This document shows positions 21,296-32,606 of a stretch of 39,826 nt of DNA, in pieces. The stretch is from contig NW_003151763.1 in assembly GCF_000003605.2 (NCBI RefSeq), positions 213,408-253,233 of the forward strand. Direction: 5' to 3'. Both the position numbers and the translations under genes were made by a program. Source of the stretch: Saccoglossus kowalevskii. Lineage: Eukaryota > Hemichordata > Enteropneusta > Harrimaniidae. Every line of letters begins with the position of its first letter. The stretch's first letter is position 1. Below the pieces are notes generated by a model that saw only the letters and a program-made list of their open reading frames with translations, made no database searches and had not been told where the DNA came from.

Positions 21296-22063
21296 AATTA
21301 AGCAGACAATCATTGAAGTAATGAAAATACCACTTTGGTAATACTTTTTTCAAAATGTTTTGTGTGCAGAGAAAATTTGAGTGATAGTGAATATCCCGAA
21401 CTTGTTTATTGTTCATAGTTTTCGTACCTCTCATATGTAAACTGTTTATGCAAATATTGCCATAGCAACGTTGAAATTATCTTGATATTATACATTCAAT
21501 ATTCATCTCAAATAATTACCCATTGATTCGATTACTACCAAAACGTTTGGAATGAGAAACATAGAATTATGAAATAGATTCAAATCACCTTCACACATAA
21601 TTTATGCAACAAATTCACCTTCAAAATATGGATACTATAATCCTCGATTGAGCCATTAGCATGCCATATGCTGCATCTTCCATTGAACCTGAAATTACAG
21701 TTCATGCGCTGAATATTTTGCGTGGATAATTCAGGATTTGCCTTGATAGTAATCGCTTTAAATTAAGTACAGTAAATTTTGATTTTGATTCGATATAATA
21801 CAGAGATGGATGAGAAAAAGTGGATGGTAAAATACATTAGAGATCTAAAAGTGGATTTCAGTGGGGCATAAACTGGAATCGATATTCTGCTGAACAAAGA
21901 TAGAGCCGTTCATTGTACGTCATTTGTTCACATAGTTTCAAGAAACCGTGCTCTGTATATAGTTATCTCTGTACGCCACAACTCGACATCCATCAAAAAA
22001 TGACGTCAGCGTATACATTTTGTAGCAGCTTTTTATGAATTTCAAATTGTATGCATCTGTCTC
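20656..22063. other. Region between gene B and the sulfotransferase gene (tail to tail)
   Basis: The two genes converge here. The region holds a (TA)n tract (next entry) and an AATAAA near 21171 that could serve gene B. No exon, RNA gene or shared repeat was recognised. Confidence 0.5.
21217..21293. repeat. (TA)n microsatellite
   Basis: About 38 uninterrupted TA units. The apparent reading frame through it, coding alternating Ile-Tyr, is an artefact. Confidence 0.97.
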
Positions 22064-22069
22064 TTTATT
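22064..22069 (-). terminator. Polyadenylation signal of the sulfotransferase gene
   Basis: Read on the minus strand this is AATAAA, 46 bases past the stop codon of the galactose-3-O-sulfotransferase-like frame. The position and the perfect hexamer make it a good candidate. Confidence 0.5.
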
Positions 22070-22115
22070 CGCAATGAACGAATTAAACACACGCAATAGA
22101 ATACGACTCGTTTAA

Positions 22116-23261
22116 TCAATGCTGGTTACAAAATATATTGTACTGCCTCATTCTGGCGATGCTGACGAGTTTCGGAACATCTTTTTTCAGGCCATCACAA
22201 AACTGGGTATTTTCCCTGTGCTTACACATACTGGCAATTTCTTGCTGTCTTATTCGAAACAAATGAAGTTCATTTTCAAAGTCCCCATCATAGTTTAGTA
22301 TTTTAGTCCATAATGTACGATTAAAGTGATTATATAATTGCAAATCGGCTGCGTTGTATTTTGACATAATTTCCTTCATATGTTTCGTGATTGGGTAGCG
22401 TGTTCTTTTAGATCGCTTGCACCAGCCATACAATATGTCGTCCATTGTCCAGCACATTAGCTTTTTCAAGAGAATGAGCGATTCATCCAAATATTCCTTG
22501 ATCAACACCAAATCCATCTCTGTATCCAAATCTGCTATTTTTTGTTTAACAGCGCTTTGATTATTGTATTGCCGATTTGGGTAACCCAGATACTTCAATT
22601 GACCGTTCGCGCCTTGGATATCGTGGTTACTATACTTTACTTCATAGTTGTCAACGAATTCTTTAAAGGGGTTTCTGAAATGATTTAGCTGCAACTTACT
22701 ATCCGTGTTTCGGTAATAAAAAGCTGATTCCATTTGAGTGTACGGAGATCGAACTATAGTTACAAATTTAGCATTAGGGATGAAACGATTCAATATTTTG
22801 TGATTGTAGTTTTCGATATGATTTGCCATATAATTGTATCCTGGGAATGTATTGTTACATGTATATCTGGTCACATTTACTTGATCATCGGCAATTGATA
22901 TGCGTGATGCGTTTGGTAATGCAGCTATCAGTTTATGCCTCAGGCCATAGCGAAACAATATTGCCCCAACTGTGCTGCCCGCCGTCTTGGACGTTTTAAC
23001 AAATATGAAATTGTTTTTTGGTGTACATGGCATAATGTTATTGACTTCAGTCGCTGAGTGGGTCTCATCATCATGGGCGACTGAGTTACCCAAACTAACA
23101 TCTATTGAAGAATTATAGTCGAATTCCTTATGATGGTTTTCACCGTAGAGATCATTGGTTATCCCTTCGACACGCTGTAATAGTATGTATTCAATATTGA
23201 CATAAGTGTAAGCTATAAAGAAAACAGTAGCTACAAGTGCACACGCAAATGATATCTTCAT
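22116..23261 (-). CDS. Galactose-3-O-sulfotransferase-like enzyme
   Basis: Type II Golgi enzyme of the galactose-3-O-sulfotransferase family (GAL3ST, including cerebroside sulfotransferase), which moves sulfate from PAPS to the 3-OH of galactose on glycolipids or glycans. I start it at the methionine opening MKISFACALV, giving 381 residues, because a strong splice acceptor (pyrimidine run ending TTTCAG, exon from 23275) lies 14 bases upstream; the 29 residues before it in the open frame are translated intron. A membrane helix spans about residues 3-28. FVKTSKTAGST (about 87-97) is the 5'-phosphosulfate-binding loop (KTHKTASST in vertebrates), followed by the family's FRYGLRH (103-109). FVTIVRSPYTQMESAFYY (166-183) is the 3'-phosphate-binding segment. 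Late cysteines (270, 281, 346, 355) may form disulfides. Length fits the family (about 400-490 aa) at the short end. The whole domain is in one exon; a 5' UTR exon must lie upstream. Confidence 0.85.
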   Translation of the reverse strand: MKISFACALVATVFFIAYTYVNIEYILLQRVEGITNDLYGENHHKEFDYNSSIDVSLGNSVAHDDETHSATEVNNIMPCTPKNNFIFVKTSKTAGSTVGAILFRYGLRHKLIAALPNASRISIADDQVNVTRYTCNNTFPGYNYMANHIENYNHKILNRFIPNAKFVTIVRSPYTQMESAFYYRNTDSKLQLNHFRNPFKEFVDNYEVKYSNHDIQGANGQLKYLGYPNRQYNNQSAVKQKIADLDTEMDLVLIKEYLDESLILLKKLMCWTMDDILYGWCKRSKRTRYPITKHMKEIMSKYNAADLQLYNHFNRTLWTKILNYDGDFENELHLFRIRQQEIASMCKHRENTQFCDGLKKDVPKLVSIARMRQYNIFCNQH

Positions 23262-24049
23262 AGTATTAGTGACGACTGAAAAAAAGAAGAAAAGAAATAT
23301 CATACAGATGATGGTAGCCGATAGTGTATTTATTTTTAAATGTATCAACAGCGTTTACATACCTCGATACAACAGCGCAGTAAATATGATCACAGTGTTA
23401 TGCACAACAGCGAATACAAGGTCGGTAGTAAAGCACGTGATCAAACACTAATCGCCTTCGAGACCACATTCAAAGGGGGCGCCGGTGATAACTATTCTCC
23501 GATACATGCTTTCTGGGTGGAAGTGTGTCTGTTATCACACATTTCAAAACTAAGTGAGTGAGAACCAAAAAGCGGTGAGTATAGTTGATGCAAAACTGAG
23601 TCAACTGTGATTTATAAACTTAATTATTTGCGGCAATGAACAATGCCAAACAACGCCCTCTAAAACTCACAATCTAAGTATGTATATACAAAATATAATT
23701 ACAACTCAAATAATTACAAATACTCACTTGAATATCACTGAAAAGAGAAAATCGCACAATTTGTTCTTGTCCCCAACCAATGTCCCATTCCATTTTTATT
23801 TTCAGGATACCATCGTCGCTATCATTATTACAAATATGCGTAGAGAATATTTTTAGGGCAACAACAAGACTTCAAACTCTCAACGAGATCTCGGCAGTCA
23901 TTTCCAAATAAGGTACTTTACAAAGATTTTTGCCGAATGTTGAGAAAAAGCGACCAGCATACACAGCGTAATAGTTTGACCACAGTCATTCATCCGTATA
24001 TCTCATCGGGCCCACTGACTACCATATGCCACACCGCGAAACTGTTGAT

Positions 24050-24084
<35 letters not shown>

Positions 24085-24086
24085 GC
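24050..24086. repeat. (CT)n(CA)n microsatellite
   Basis: TC units run directly into AC units, with two G interruptions. Confidence 0.9.
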
Positions 24087-25639
24087 CTAGCGATCGTGAT
24101 ATTCGTGACGATACGTGTATATGTTAATCGTTCGATTTTTGTCTATATAGGATAACATAAACACTATAATTACGATGCAGTATGCAGTGGCCCACACTCA
24201 ATATTGAGTCCTCTAGTAATCATGTCTGTTCAATATGCTTCAATGATTTTATTTTTTTAAATACATTGTAACATATTGTATATGTTGATCCTGATTTTAG
24301 CATAGCAGCTATGTTTGTTGTTTATCTGCAATAAATGCAGTTCCGAAAACTATACAGATATTGTTTTAAAAACAACTTTGCCCATTGCGAATCGGGAAAT
24401 TATACATCATCCCTATAATAAATGTAATCCATAAAATGCACATACAGACCCACGGTATATCTGTCGGTAATTAAGTTATCTGTTTAAAATATGCAGTGTC
24501 ACTGTGTTGCTATTTGCAGCTGTTATTCGCTCATGTTTAATTAAATATTGAATACAAGTATAAAGATTTTCTATTATAAGCTTCAAAATACCATCGATAT
24601 CCTGGGGATTGTTTTTAAATCATGATGACGTACTGAATCTCAGAGTATCGTCGGCGAAAGATCTGAGAACATCATCACTGGCCCAACCGTGCCAGTTTTA
24701 TGATTTTTTTAAAATCGTAGTCCGTGCATTACACGGGTCGGAGGTTAACAGGGGTTAACACAAGTTATTGTTTAACTGCTTAAAATTCATGCTACTCATT
24801 AGCATATTAATCACCACCATATAAAACAATAAATTGCCACTGCGCCAGTCTGCATATATGTATAAATTACAATGAATTGGGTGTATAACTGTTTTAGCAT
24901 ATCACGTGACTCAGTTAAATGAGACAATGAAGTAAGCTTGTGTCTGATCATTAGAATGATCATTAGTATGGACACGATGTTACATTATCTCTAGTCGTTA
25001 TCTAAATATGACGAATCACACTTGTAATTTGCCTCATTTTGATCAGTGGTGTAACTAATAGTGCATTCTCAGTGTATTGCAGTGTTCCAAATTTGCCCAA
25101 AATATCACATATTCATTTATAATATTACCAGAAAATAAGATCTCGGATAATCTCACGTACAATCGGAAGTAGTATATATAAGTCAATGCTAGCTAGCTAT
25201 ATATATATATATATAACTAAATTACTATATTATAACTAAATTACTATATTCTCAAGATGTACGCACCGAGGAATGCAGAAACAAACGTAAAACACCAATG
25301 ATATGGAAGCTGCTGATATACACTATATTTTTTCCCTAAAATACGCTTTGGTCGTACATTCTGCAAAAAATCAAGTTGATTGGTTGAAGCATGCTCCAAC
25401 TTGTGTCACTTTTGTCAGGAATCCAAGATGGCTGACACACCATGTGACTGATCAACATTATTTGTTTGTACCTGTATGAGAACGTTTTTTTTTAATCAGC
25501 TAATGGTACTGAGTGATGTGACTATGCTATTTTAAACATATATGCACTAAATGTATATGTGTATGATGCTATATATTAATTATTTACATAAGTATAAATA
25601 CAATTATGCATTCTAACAATCAATATCCAAATCATAAAC

Positions 25640-25880
25640 TATAGTGTAAGTAAACCCCTGATAGAAAAGAATAACAAACAAATATATAATTGGATGAATA
25701 ACCAAATAAAAAAACCCATACAAGATAGTCAAAGAAAAAACAAAAACTGAATCTTTCCCCACATATGGAACCTACCTTGTTAGCCGAAATCAAAAAGTTC
25801 TAGATCGAAACTTATGATGTACGTTCCACAAGTGAAATTATAGTTCTAAAATTTCTTTGAGGACCTTACACTGTGTTATG
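25640..25880. repeat. Diverged direct repeat, copy 1 (copy 2 at 28205-28390)
   Basis: AAAAGAATAACAAACAA, AATTGGATGAATA and CACAAGTGAAATT occur in this order in both places with similar spacing, in the same orientation. The two copies flank the TTAA transposon that contains the gap. Family unknown; an old local duplication is as likely as a mobile element. Confidence 0.45.
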
Positions 25881-26097
25881 TGTACGGATCCGCGGCTTAT
25901 ATTGGTATATCTCGTTGACGTCGAGAAGGACCTTAAATATTGAGGTTTTTCGATGTGCATTCCAAACGATTGACACTGAGCACAATACCACACGAGACTG
26001 TAATATGCTGTAATAAAAGGCAACATTTAAATCTTTATTCCCCCGACACAATCTACGACGATTGCGGTGTAATGATCGATAGTACACTAATTTTGCT

Positions 26098-27169
26098 TTA
26101 AGGTAGCGAGACTATTATTTGTGTTGAAAATTACGATTTTCACATTTATTTATTAATTGATGAAATGCACTATAAACTTTCATGTGATAAAGTCAACATA
26201 ACATAGAATGTCATGTAAGTTGGTTGAAATGTAGATTTCCTGAAGGGAAGCAAGGCAGCCTCAGTAGTGTTTTCCAAAATCAACAACACANNNNNNNNNN
26301 NNNNNNNNNNNNNNNNNNNNNNNNNNNNNNNNNNNNNNNNNNNNNNNNNNNNNNNNNNNNNNNNNNNNNNNNNNNNNNNNNNNNNNNNNNNNNNNNNNNN
26401 NNNNNNNNNNNNNNNNNNNNNNNNNNNNNNNNNNNNNNNNNNNNNNNNNNNNNNNNNNNNNNNNNNNNNNNNNNNNNNNNNNNNNNNNNNNNNNNNNNNN
26501 NNNNNNNNNNNNNNNNNNNNNNNNNNNNNNNNNNNNNNNNNNNNNNNNNNNNNNNNNNNNNNNNNNNNNNNNNNNNNNNNNNNNNNNNNNNNNNNNNNNN
26601 NNNNNNNNNNNNNNNNNNNNNNNNNNNNNNNNNNNNNNNNNNNNNNNNNNNNNNNNNNNNNNNNNNNNNNNNNNNNNNNNNNNNNNNNNNNNNNNNNNNN
26701 NNNNNNNNNNNNNNNNNNNNNNNNNNNNNNNNNNNNNNNNNNNNNNNNNNNNNNNNNNNNNNNNNNNNNNNNNNNNNNNNNNNNNNNNNNNNNNNNNNNN
26801 NNNNNNNNNNNNNNNNNNNNNNNNNNNNNNNNNNNNNNNNNNNNNNNNNNNNNNNNNNNNNNNNNNNNNNNNNNNNNNNNNNNNNNNNNNNNNNNNNNNN
26901 NNNNNNNNNNNNNNNNNNNNNNNNNNNNNNNNNNNNNNNNNNNNNNNNNNNNNNNNNNNNNNNNNNNNNTTTTTTACAGAAAAAGTAATTTTTCACCTTT
27001 GGTTGAGTAACGTGTCGTAGAATGCAGATACGGGCATGCAAAATACACTTGTGAAAAGCTTGAAGTCTGGCGATTCTAAAAATTTATACTTTCCTGGGTC
27101 TATTTATAGTCATTTAGTCACAATTAGAAGATGAAAACAAGTATGCAAATAATAGTCCCGCTACCTTAA
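26098..27169. mobile_element. TTAA-flanked DNA transposon with both ends, containing the assembly gap
   Basis: TTAA at 26098-26101 is followed by GGTAGCGAGACTATTATTTG. At the other side the exact inverse of GGTAGCGGGACTATTATTTG ends at 27165, followed by TTAA at 27166-27169. The terminal inverted repeats thus match in 19 of 20 bases and the TTAA is duplicated, as expected of a piggyBac-type insertion. The right 200 bases are about 95 % identical to 100-304. The apparent span of about 1.07 kb includes N at 26291-26969, so the true internal length and any transposase gene are unknown; reading frames running through the N are meaningless. Confidence 0.75.
26291..26969. other. Assembly gap (N)
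   Basis: 679 undetermined bases lie inside the TTAA transposon. Repetitive content probably prevented assembly, so the gap length may not be the true length. Confidence 0.99.
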
Positions 27170-29738
27170 TGAATCGACAAGATTTTTACAACCTTTCAAA
27201 TAAAGTTGTTGTGTCAATGGGCGAAGTAAATCTATTTATGAAAAAATACCAACCCACAAGGTGGACGTCGTGGTAGATGGGGACCTTGAATTTGATCATT
27301 CATTTACCTGTTCACACAGCCTTAAATATGAGTGTATAAGCATGAACAGTGAAAGGCGCATAACCGTGTTTTCATTCCCGACTCCCTAGACTACACTTCT
27401 GTTTCTAGTTCCTATGTACTATCAGAGTTAGTATAATATGAGAAAAATAAAGAGCATAAAGATGTTATAAACATCGTGAAAATAACATTTTATTGACTTC
27501 AAAATAACATATTACACAACATTTTGCTTTTGACATACGTGATAGATCATTTACAAGTTTAGATGTTAAAATATACTTTCAATTGTAGCACCGTAACAAC
27601 AATATTAAGTAGTGATCCCATTGGGTGAGCATTATGCTAATTTATAAACGGGAATACAATTTGACACCATGAGGTGAAACATTTGAAATACAATTCGGCA
27701 ACGACATATAATGCATATATTCAGTTTAACTGCGGAAAACCGATTAGTAAAAGTCATCAAACAATGAATTTATGAAAATAGAACACTTCAAAATATGGTA
27801 ATATCAACCAACAATGAATAAACATTTGATATTTTATTTTCCAATATATTTTTTGCGGACAGAGTCTCCGTTGCAATTTGTAAAATCGTGAAAAACTATT
27901 CTACATATATATAAAAAAATAGATTCCTGTATCTAAAAATAATGCTAATTATACTAAGAAATAAAATTTTAATTTCATTCATTGATTAGCTTCACATCGA
28001 TAATTATGGTTTTACCAAAGACATGGATTAGATATAACAAAACACAGAAATGATTTATTAAAAGTAATTCAGTGTGTCAAATCATAATAAAATGTATGTA
28101 ATAATAAAAATCGCGGGGCATAACAGTATGATGCAATACAATTGGGAAATTAAATAATTGATTACACAAGTATGAGTGACAAGTACAAAGGCAATCATAT
28201 ACTCATAGTGTAATTATAGCCCCGGAACAAAAGAATAACAAACAAGACATATGCAATTGGATGAATACTGAAATCAGAAAAGAAACATATATGATACTCC
28301 ACCTATTGTACGTAGTAAAACATGTGAAGTAAATTTCACAAGTGAAATTGAAGTTTGAAATTGCTTTGCTATCCATACATTGTGGAAATGTACCGCATCA
28401 ATAAAGCAGGTTTCTTCGTATACATTATATACTTTCTTCTTCAGCAATGTTGAGCAAAATTAATATATAAATATACACACGTTGCATGTCGCAACATCGC
28501 TGATCTGCCGTTGAAACAAACTAGCAATTAGAAGGGATCATGTTATAATGAGATATGCTGAACAATTTAGCAAATATATATTGACCTGGTCTGATGCTTG
28601 AAAACCTGGCTTACCAAGAAATAAAATGCATGTATAAATAATAAAAAACAACTGTGACATCAAGTTACTGTGTAACAGCGTACAGTAATACTTTGTTCTA
28701 ATGATACTACACAATGCTCTTGAATTGTAAAGTGTTGGAAGTTCTCATAGGTAACGCCTCGCAGGTATTCCCGGCGTCTTCAAAAAAAGTTTGGACAATT
28801 TTCATTGATTTCAAGAGTAAACGTCATTCGTCATAAAAGTCACAAAAAGAGTGAACGAGACTTTATCGAAAACTAACTTTCTGGTCAAAACGTAGGATTT
28901 AGATTTTACTTGCGCCGGCAGTATAAAGTAAATATAATACTGACCCACTCCTCTGTGGGCGATACAGTACTGTAGTGATTGAATGAAACTGAAACAATAA
29001 TGCCCATAACATGGTTTAAAATAATCCACTGAAAGTAAAAGCAAATATACTTAAGTTTTTTGTTATCATATCGTAAAGAGAAACTGACCTTTAGTGACAT
29101 TGAGGGAATTGCATAACAATGTTTAAAGTAATTATATTTACACTGTATTAATTAAGATTTAATTAAGCGCATTTTAGATTTTAGTATGCCTTTCGTCATT
29201 ATTACAAATGTATTTAGTGACAAATCATTGTAATATTATAAAATCAGGTGAGTATTTAATTTTTCAAATATCAACTGTTGCATATCCTAACTATCAGGAA
29301 TATTCGGGTCTTTTTGTGTGACGTAACCTCGTTGCATTTTCTGAAAGGCCTCGCACAAAATACAACTTTTGTATACAACTTGTTGTTCAATAACATAGTT
29401 CAACTCATCAAACGATAAACACTGTGAAAAACTACACGTCAGAAAAAAAGAAGACATTTTAGTTTTTTCAACAGTTTTGACTTTTAGAAATTAACTTATC
29501 AGACGATTGTGTTCATAAACTGTTATGCCCACGACACCAGTAAATGGGTGGGCGCATAATTGATATTTTAGGTCTATTGTTTTCAAACTTTAGGGAAAGA
29601 ATACAACACCTCCCAGCTCATGGTGGCTCTTTTGTTTAACAAAAAGTCCAATTATAAATAACAGGAATTACAACTTAGTTCAGGATTGATTCCCATTGCA
29701 GTTTTTCCGTGTTTTGTGTCTCTCTCTAGAATTCATGG
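27170..29738. other. Gene-free AT-rich region
   Basis: Apart from the diverged direct repeat at 28205-28390, I see nothing assignable. Several AATAAA hexamers occur on both strands by composition alone. Part of this may be 3' UTR of the zinc-finger gene if an early poly(A) site is not used. Confidence 0.45.
28205..28390. repeat. Diverged direct repeat, copy 2
   Basis: Partner of 25640-25880; shared blocks include AAAAGAATAACAAACAA, AATTGGATGAATA and TTCACAAGTGAAATT. Confidence 0.45.
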
Positions 29739-29744
29739 TTTATT
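29739..29744 (-). terminator. Polyadenylation signal candidate of the zinc-finger gene
   Basis: AATAAA on the minus strand, 33 bases past the stop codon. Confidence 0.35.
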
Positions 29745-29777
29745 CAATGAATTTGTCCTAAATGTAGTTCAAATGCC

Positions 29778-32606
29778 CTATAATGGATGTCTACTGATAT
29801 GAATATTAAACTGTACACTATCCTTGAAATTTATATGGCATACACCACATTGATACAACCCATGAGGTCCATGGAAACCTCTGTGCATAACATACAGCAT
29901 TGTACTCTCATAGTTAATACGGCATGCTGCACATCGAAACAAACTTTCATCTTTCTGAAGAGTTGGCGATGATGCACTTCTAGTTCTGCTCTTCTTGTTT
30001 CTGTTAGTTGAATACAACTGCCGTTTTCTGCTTGAGATAGCACGAGTAGCGGGTACAGGGCGTGCTTCTTTGATGACAGATACGATTTCGCACTCCATAT
30101 CAGTCTGTGTTTCAGCAGATTGATCAGTAGAGCTACACTGTGAAGTTACTACGTTGTCCACTTCTTTAAGATTATCGGCTTGTTTCCAGGTATATTCTTT
30201 AGTGCAAGGTTCAACTGCGACCAAATTATCTAAACCTATCAGTGTGTGATTAGTTTCACTGTCAGACTTTTCCAAACTCTGATGTTGGTCACATCTGTCA
30301 TCTGTGTTTGAGGAGGTAGGACTTGCTGCCTCAGGATTGGGTTTGCTGTCTTTATTAAATGTACGTTCATCATTCTGTTCTGCATGATCACCGTTACCTG
30401 CAGGAGAAACTACATCACTGTTACTGCTTGGTAACTCGTCGGGACTTGTGTCGTCCTGTGGTGTGTCAATATCCAACTCATAAACTGTACATGTGTCTGA
30501 TTGTTTAGAACCTTCATAAATGACTTCTTCTCCAGTGATATCAGAAGCATCCGTGCCACAATGTTCAGGTTCGTCTGTATCCATAGATACACTGACATTA
30601 TATGATTCATCTTCGGGCTCGCGTTTCACAACACTATTTATATGATTTGTAACACTTTCATCTTGTGGCATTTTGTTTTCTTGTTTACGAGCTAAAAAAT
30701 ATCCCAGATTGATAAACACATTCCCCGTTGGAGTTGTGCTTGGAGAACCAGTTTCTGGCTGTTCCTGTACTTTTTCACTCTGGTCACAAGAACTCGTATT
30801 AGTATTCTCAAATTCCTCAGCTCTGGTGTCCGTTAATGTAGATTTCTTATTGTTATCACTATGCTCTTGTACAATATTAAAGCCACCACTGACTTTAACA
30901 GCGCCAATTCTTTCCGACAATACACTTGCACTAACTGGCGATTCGAAATTCTTACTTCCGTCACTAGTATTAGGTTCCTCCTGTAAAGTGTTATAACTGC
31001 CAGAAATAGTATCAGTATAATTCGCTCCAGATGACTCATCTCCTCTCTCAGACAAAATGTCATCACCTTGTATTACTTTCTCAGTTGACAAACACTGATT
31101 AGAACTGTCATTAACAGTATTTTCCTTGTCAGAATATGTTTCATTACTGTCTTTGTGAACAATTGATGAACAATTGTTATTATTATACTTTTTTGGTGAT
31201 TTAATATAGTGTGATGTTTCATCCAAAAGATTGTCGCTTGCTGAAGATTGAGTATTCATTACATTAGTATCATCTTTTTGTGTAGAATTATGTTCTTTAT
31301 GAATATCACTGGCTATACTGAACACTTCTAGATTCTTGTCTACCAATGTGGATTCTGCAATCTCTCCGTTCACATAAATATTTTCTTCATAACTACCATC
31401 TGAATGCACTACTGATCTCTGATTCTGGCTGTCACAAGTTTCATTTAAAATGGGTACTGCCCGATTTCCCCCGGTAAGTACAGACAGTATCCCTTCATTA
31501 CTATCATGTGCCTGTTTACAATTGTCTGTATTTCCATTTACGTCGTCGTGATGTCTATGAACAGTGGTTTCAACTGCATTATGTGTTTCCTTGTTCGGCA
31601 AACGGACAGCCCTGTTCAACTTATCGAGAACTCCATTGAGTTTTACATCCACAAGAATAATTCTTGGTGAATATTTGTGAAGTGTAACTTTTTGTTTGAA
31701 TTTAATGTGAGAAAATCGGACATTGTTTTGCTCTGCTGCTGTGGTCACTGCCTTTGCATTAACATTGGATTTGTTCTTTTCACAGTTCCCTACTAATAAA
31801 GGTCCATTCTCTTGTGACTCAACACTAATTCTAGCGTCGGCATGGTTGTGGCATTGTTTGATATTAGTATCTTCCTTACAATAAGATGTTATTTTTTCTT
31901 CCATATTTGAACAAATCTTAGACCCTACTTCCTGATCAGTGCACCCATTTATCACATTGTCTAGAATATTCTTCTTGTCTTCTTCAAGGCACTTTGTGGA
32001 AATCACCAAGTCACTGCTATACATATCTTTGCCTTCATTAAAACGAATATGGGTATCTCTTAGTCCATGTCTTGTATAACTGTGCCGTTGCATTGATCTT
32101 TCAATGCTTGTCGAGAATGAACAATACATGCACCTAAACAGCCTACCGTCTTTCAGTTTCTCTATCTTTAGATGATCATCGTATTTCGCCACACTCGCGC
32201 TGTGTATTGTATGAACATGTTTGATGAGATTCCCATTGTGCACAAACTTCTTACCACATATGGTACAATCAGCCGGTGTATGAGTTCGTTCATGAACACT
32301 CAAGTTCTGTTTTCGATGGAATGCCATATCACACACTCTGCATTTGTAAATTTTTAAAGGACTTACTTTAATATCATGCTCGTTGTTTCCGGAATGCATT
32401 TTTTGGTGAAAATGGAAGTTAAATTCAGTAGAAAACGTTTTTCCACAAACGTTACATACATATGGAATCACGTGCAATTTTAAGTGTTTTTTGAGGTGAT
32501 ACTTATATGCAAATTGCATTCCACACACACCACAGATATTCTTTTGTACATCATTGTTCACTAACTTCTTGAGCTCTAAATCTGACGACATTGGTTGTCC
32601 ATCCAT
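29778..32606 (-). CDS. C2H2 zinc-finger protein with Ikaros/hunchback-like finger arrangement
   Basis: Probable nuclear DNA-binding regulator of 942 residues, coded by a single exon. Five C2H2 fingers lie at the N terminus: Cys/His at about 25/28/41/45, 51/54/67/71, 89/92/105/109, 114/117/130/135 and 159/162/175/180. A long Ser/Asn/Asp/Glu-rich, probably disordered middle follows (about 185-885). A basic patch (SRKRQ, NRNKKSRTR, about 850-870) could be a nuclear signal. The protein ends with two fingers in tandem, 892/895/908/912 and 920/923/936/940, stopping at PL. The first of the pair has the MLYVMHRGFHG pattern, like the VMYTIHMGCHG of Ikaros and VLYTIHMGYHS of hunchback, whose paired C-terminal fingers mediate protein-protein dimerisation. 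The ATG is the first in frame; a minus-strand acceptor (TTTGTTTCAG, exon from 32676) shows that a 5' UTR exon precedes it. Orthology is not established. Confidence 0.85.
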   Translation of the reverse strand: MDGQPMSSDLELKKLVNNDVQKNICGVCGMQFAYKYHLKKHLKLHVIPYVCNVCGKTFSTEFNFHFHQKMHSGNNEHDIKVSPLKIYKCRVCDMAFHRKQNLSVHERTHTPADCTICGKKFVHNGNLIKHVHTIHSASVAKYDDHLKIEKLKDGRLFRCMYCSFSTSIERSMQRHSYTRHGLRDTHIRFNEGKDMYSSDLVISTKCLEEDKKNILDNVINGCTDQEVGSKICSNMEEKITSYCKEDTNIKQCHNHADARISVESQENGPLLVGNCEKNKSNVNAKAVTTAAEQNNVRFSHIKFKQKVTLHKYSPRIILVDVKLNGVLDKLNRAVRLPNKETHNAVETTVHRHHDDVNGNTDNCKQAHDSNEGILSVLTGGNRAVPILNETCDSQNQRSVVHSDGSYEENIYVNGEIAESTLVDKNLEVFSIASDIHKEHNSTQKDDTNVMNTQSSASDNLLDETSHYIKSPKKYNNNNCSSIVHKDSNETYSDKENTVNDSSNQCLSTEKVIQGDDILSERGDESSGANYTDTISGSYNTLQEEPNTSDGSKNFESPVSASVLSERIGAVKVSGGFNIVQEHSDNNKKSTLTDTRAEEFENTNTSSCDQSEKVQEQPETGSPSTTPTGNVFINLGYFLARKQENKMPQDESVTNHINSVVKREPEDESYNVSVSMDTDEPEHCGTDASDITGEEVIYEGSKQSDTCTVYELDIDTPQDDTSPDELPSSNSDVVSPAGNGDHAEQNDERTFNKDSKPNPEAASPTSSNTDDRCDQHQSLEKSDSETNHTLIGLDNLVAVEPCTKEYTWKQADNLKEVDNVVTSQCSSTDQSAETQTDMECEIVSVIKEARPVPATRAISSRKRQLYSTNRNKKSRTRSASSPTLQKDESLFRCAACRINYESTMLYVMHRGFHGPHGLYQCGVCHINFKDSVQFNIHISRHPL

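Larger units (their letters stand above)
23276..26097. other. Region upstream of the sulfotransferase gene
   Basis: It should contain that gene's first, non-coding exon and promoter, which I could not place. There is a CT/CA microsatellite at 24050-24086, a small (TA)n at 25197-25216, and at 25640-25880 a sequence repeated in diverged form at 28205-28390. No coding exon was recognised. Confidence 0.45.

Noticed and set aside
23262..23348. 29-residue N-terminal extension of the sulfotransferase (starting MIHLK)
   Set aside because: A pyrimidine-rich splice acceptor lies between it and the MKISF start, so the extension is intron sequence that happens to be open.
26224..27041. Three frames of about 250 codons around 26.2-27.0 kb
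   Set aside because: They consist almost wholly of undetermined bases of the assembly gap.
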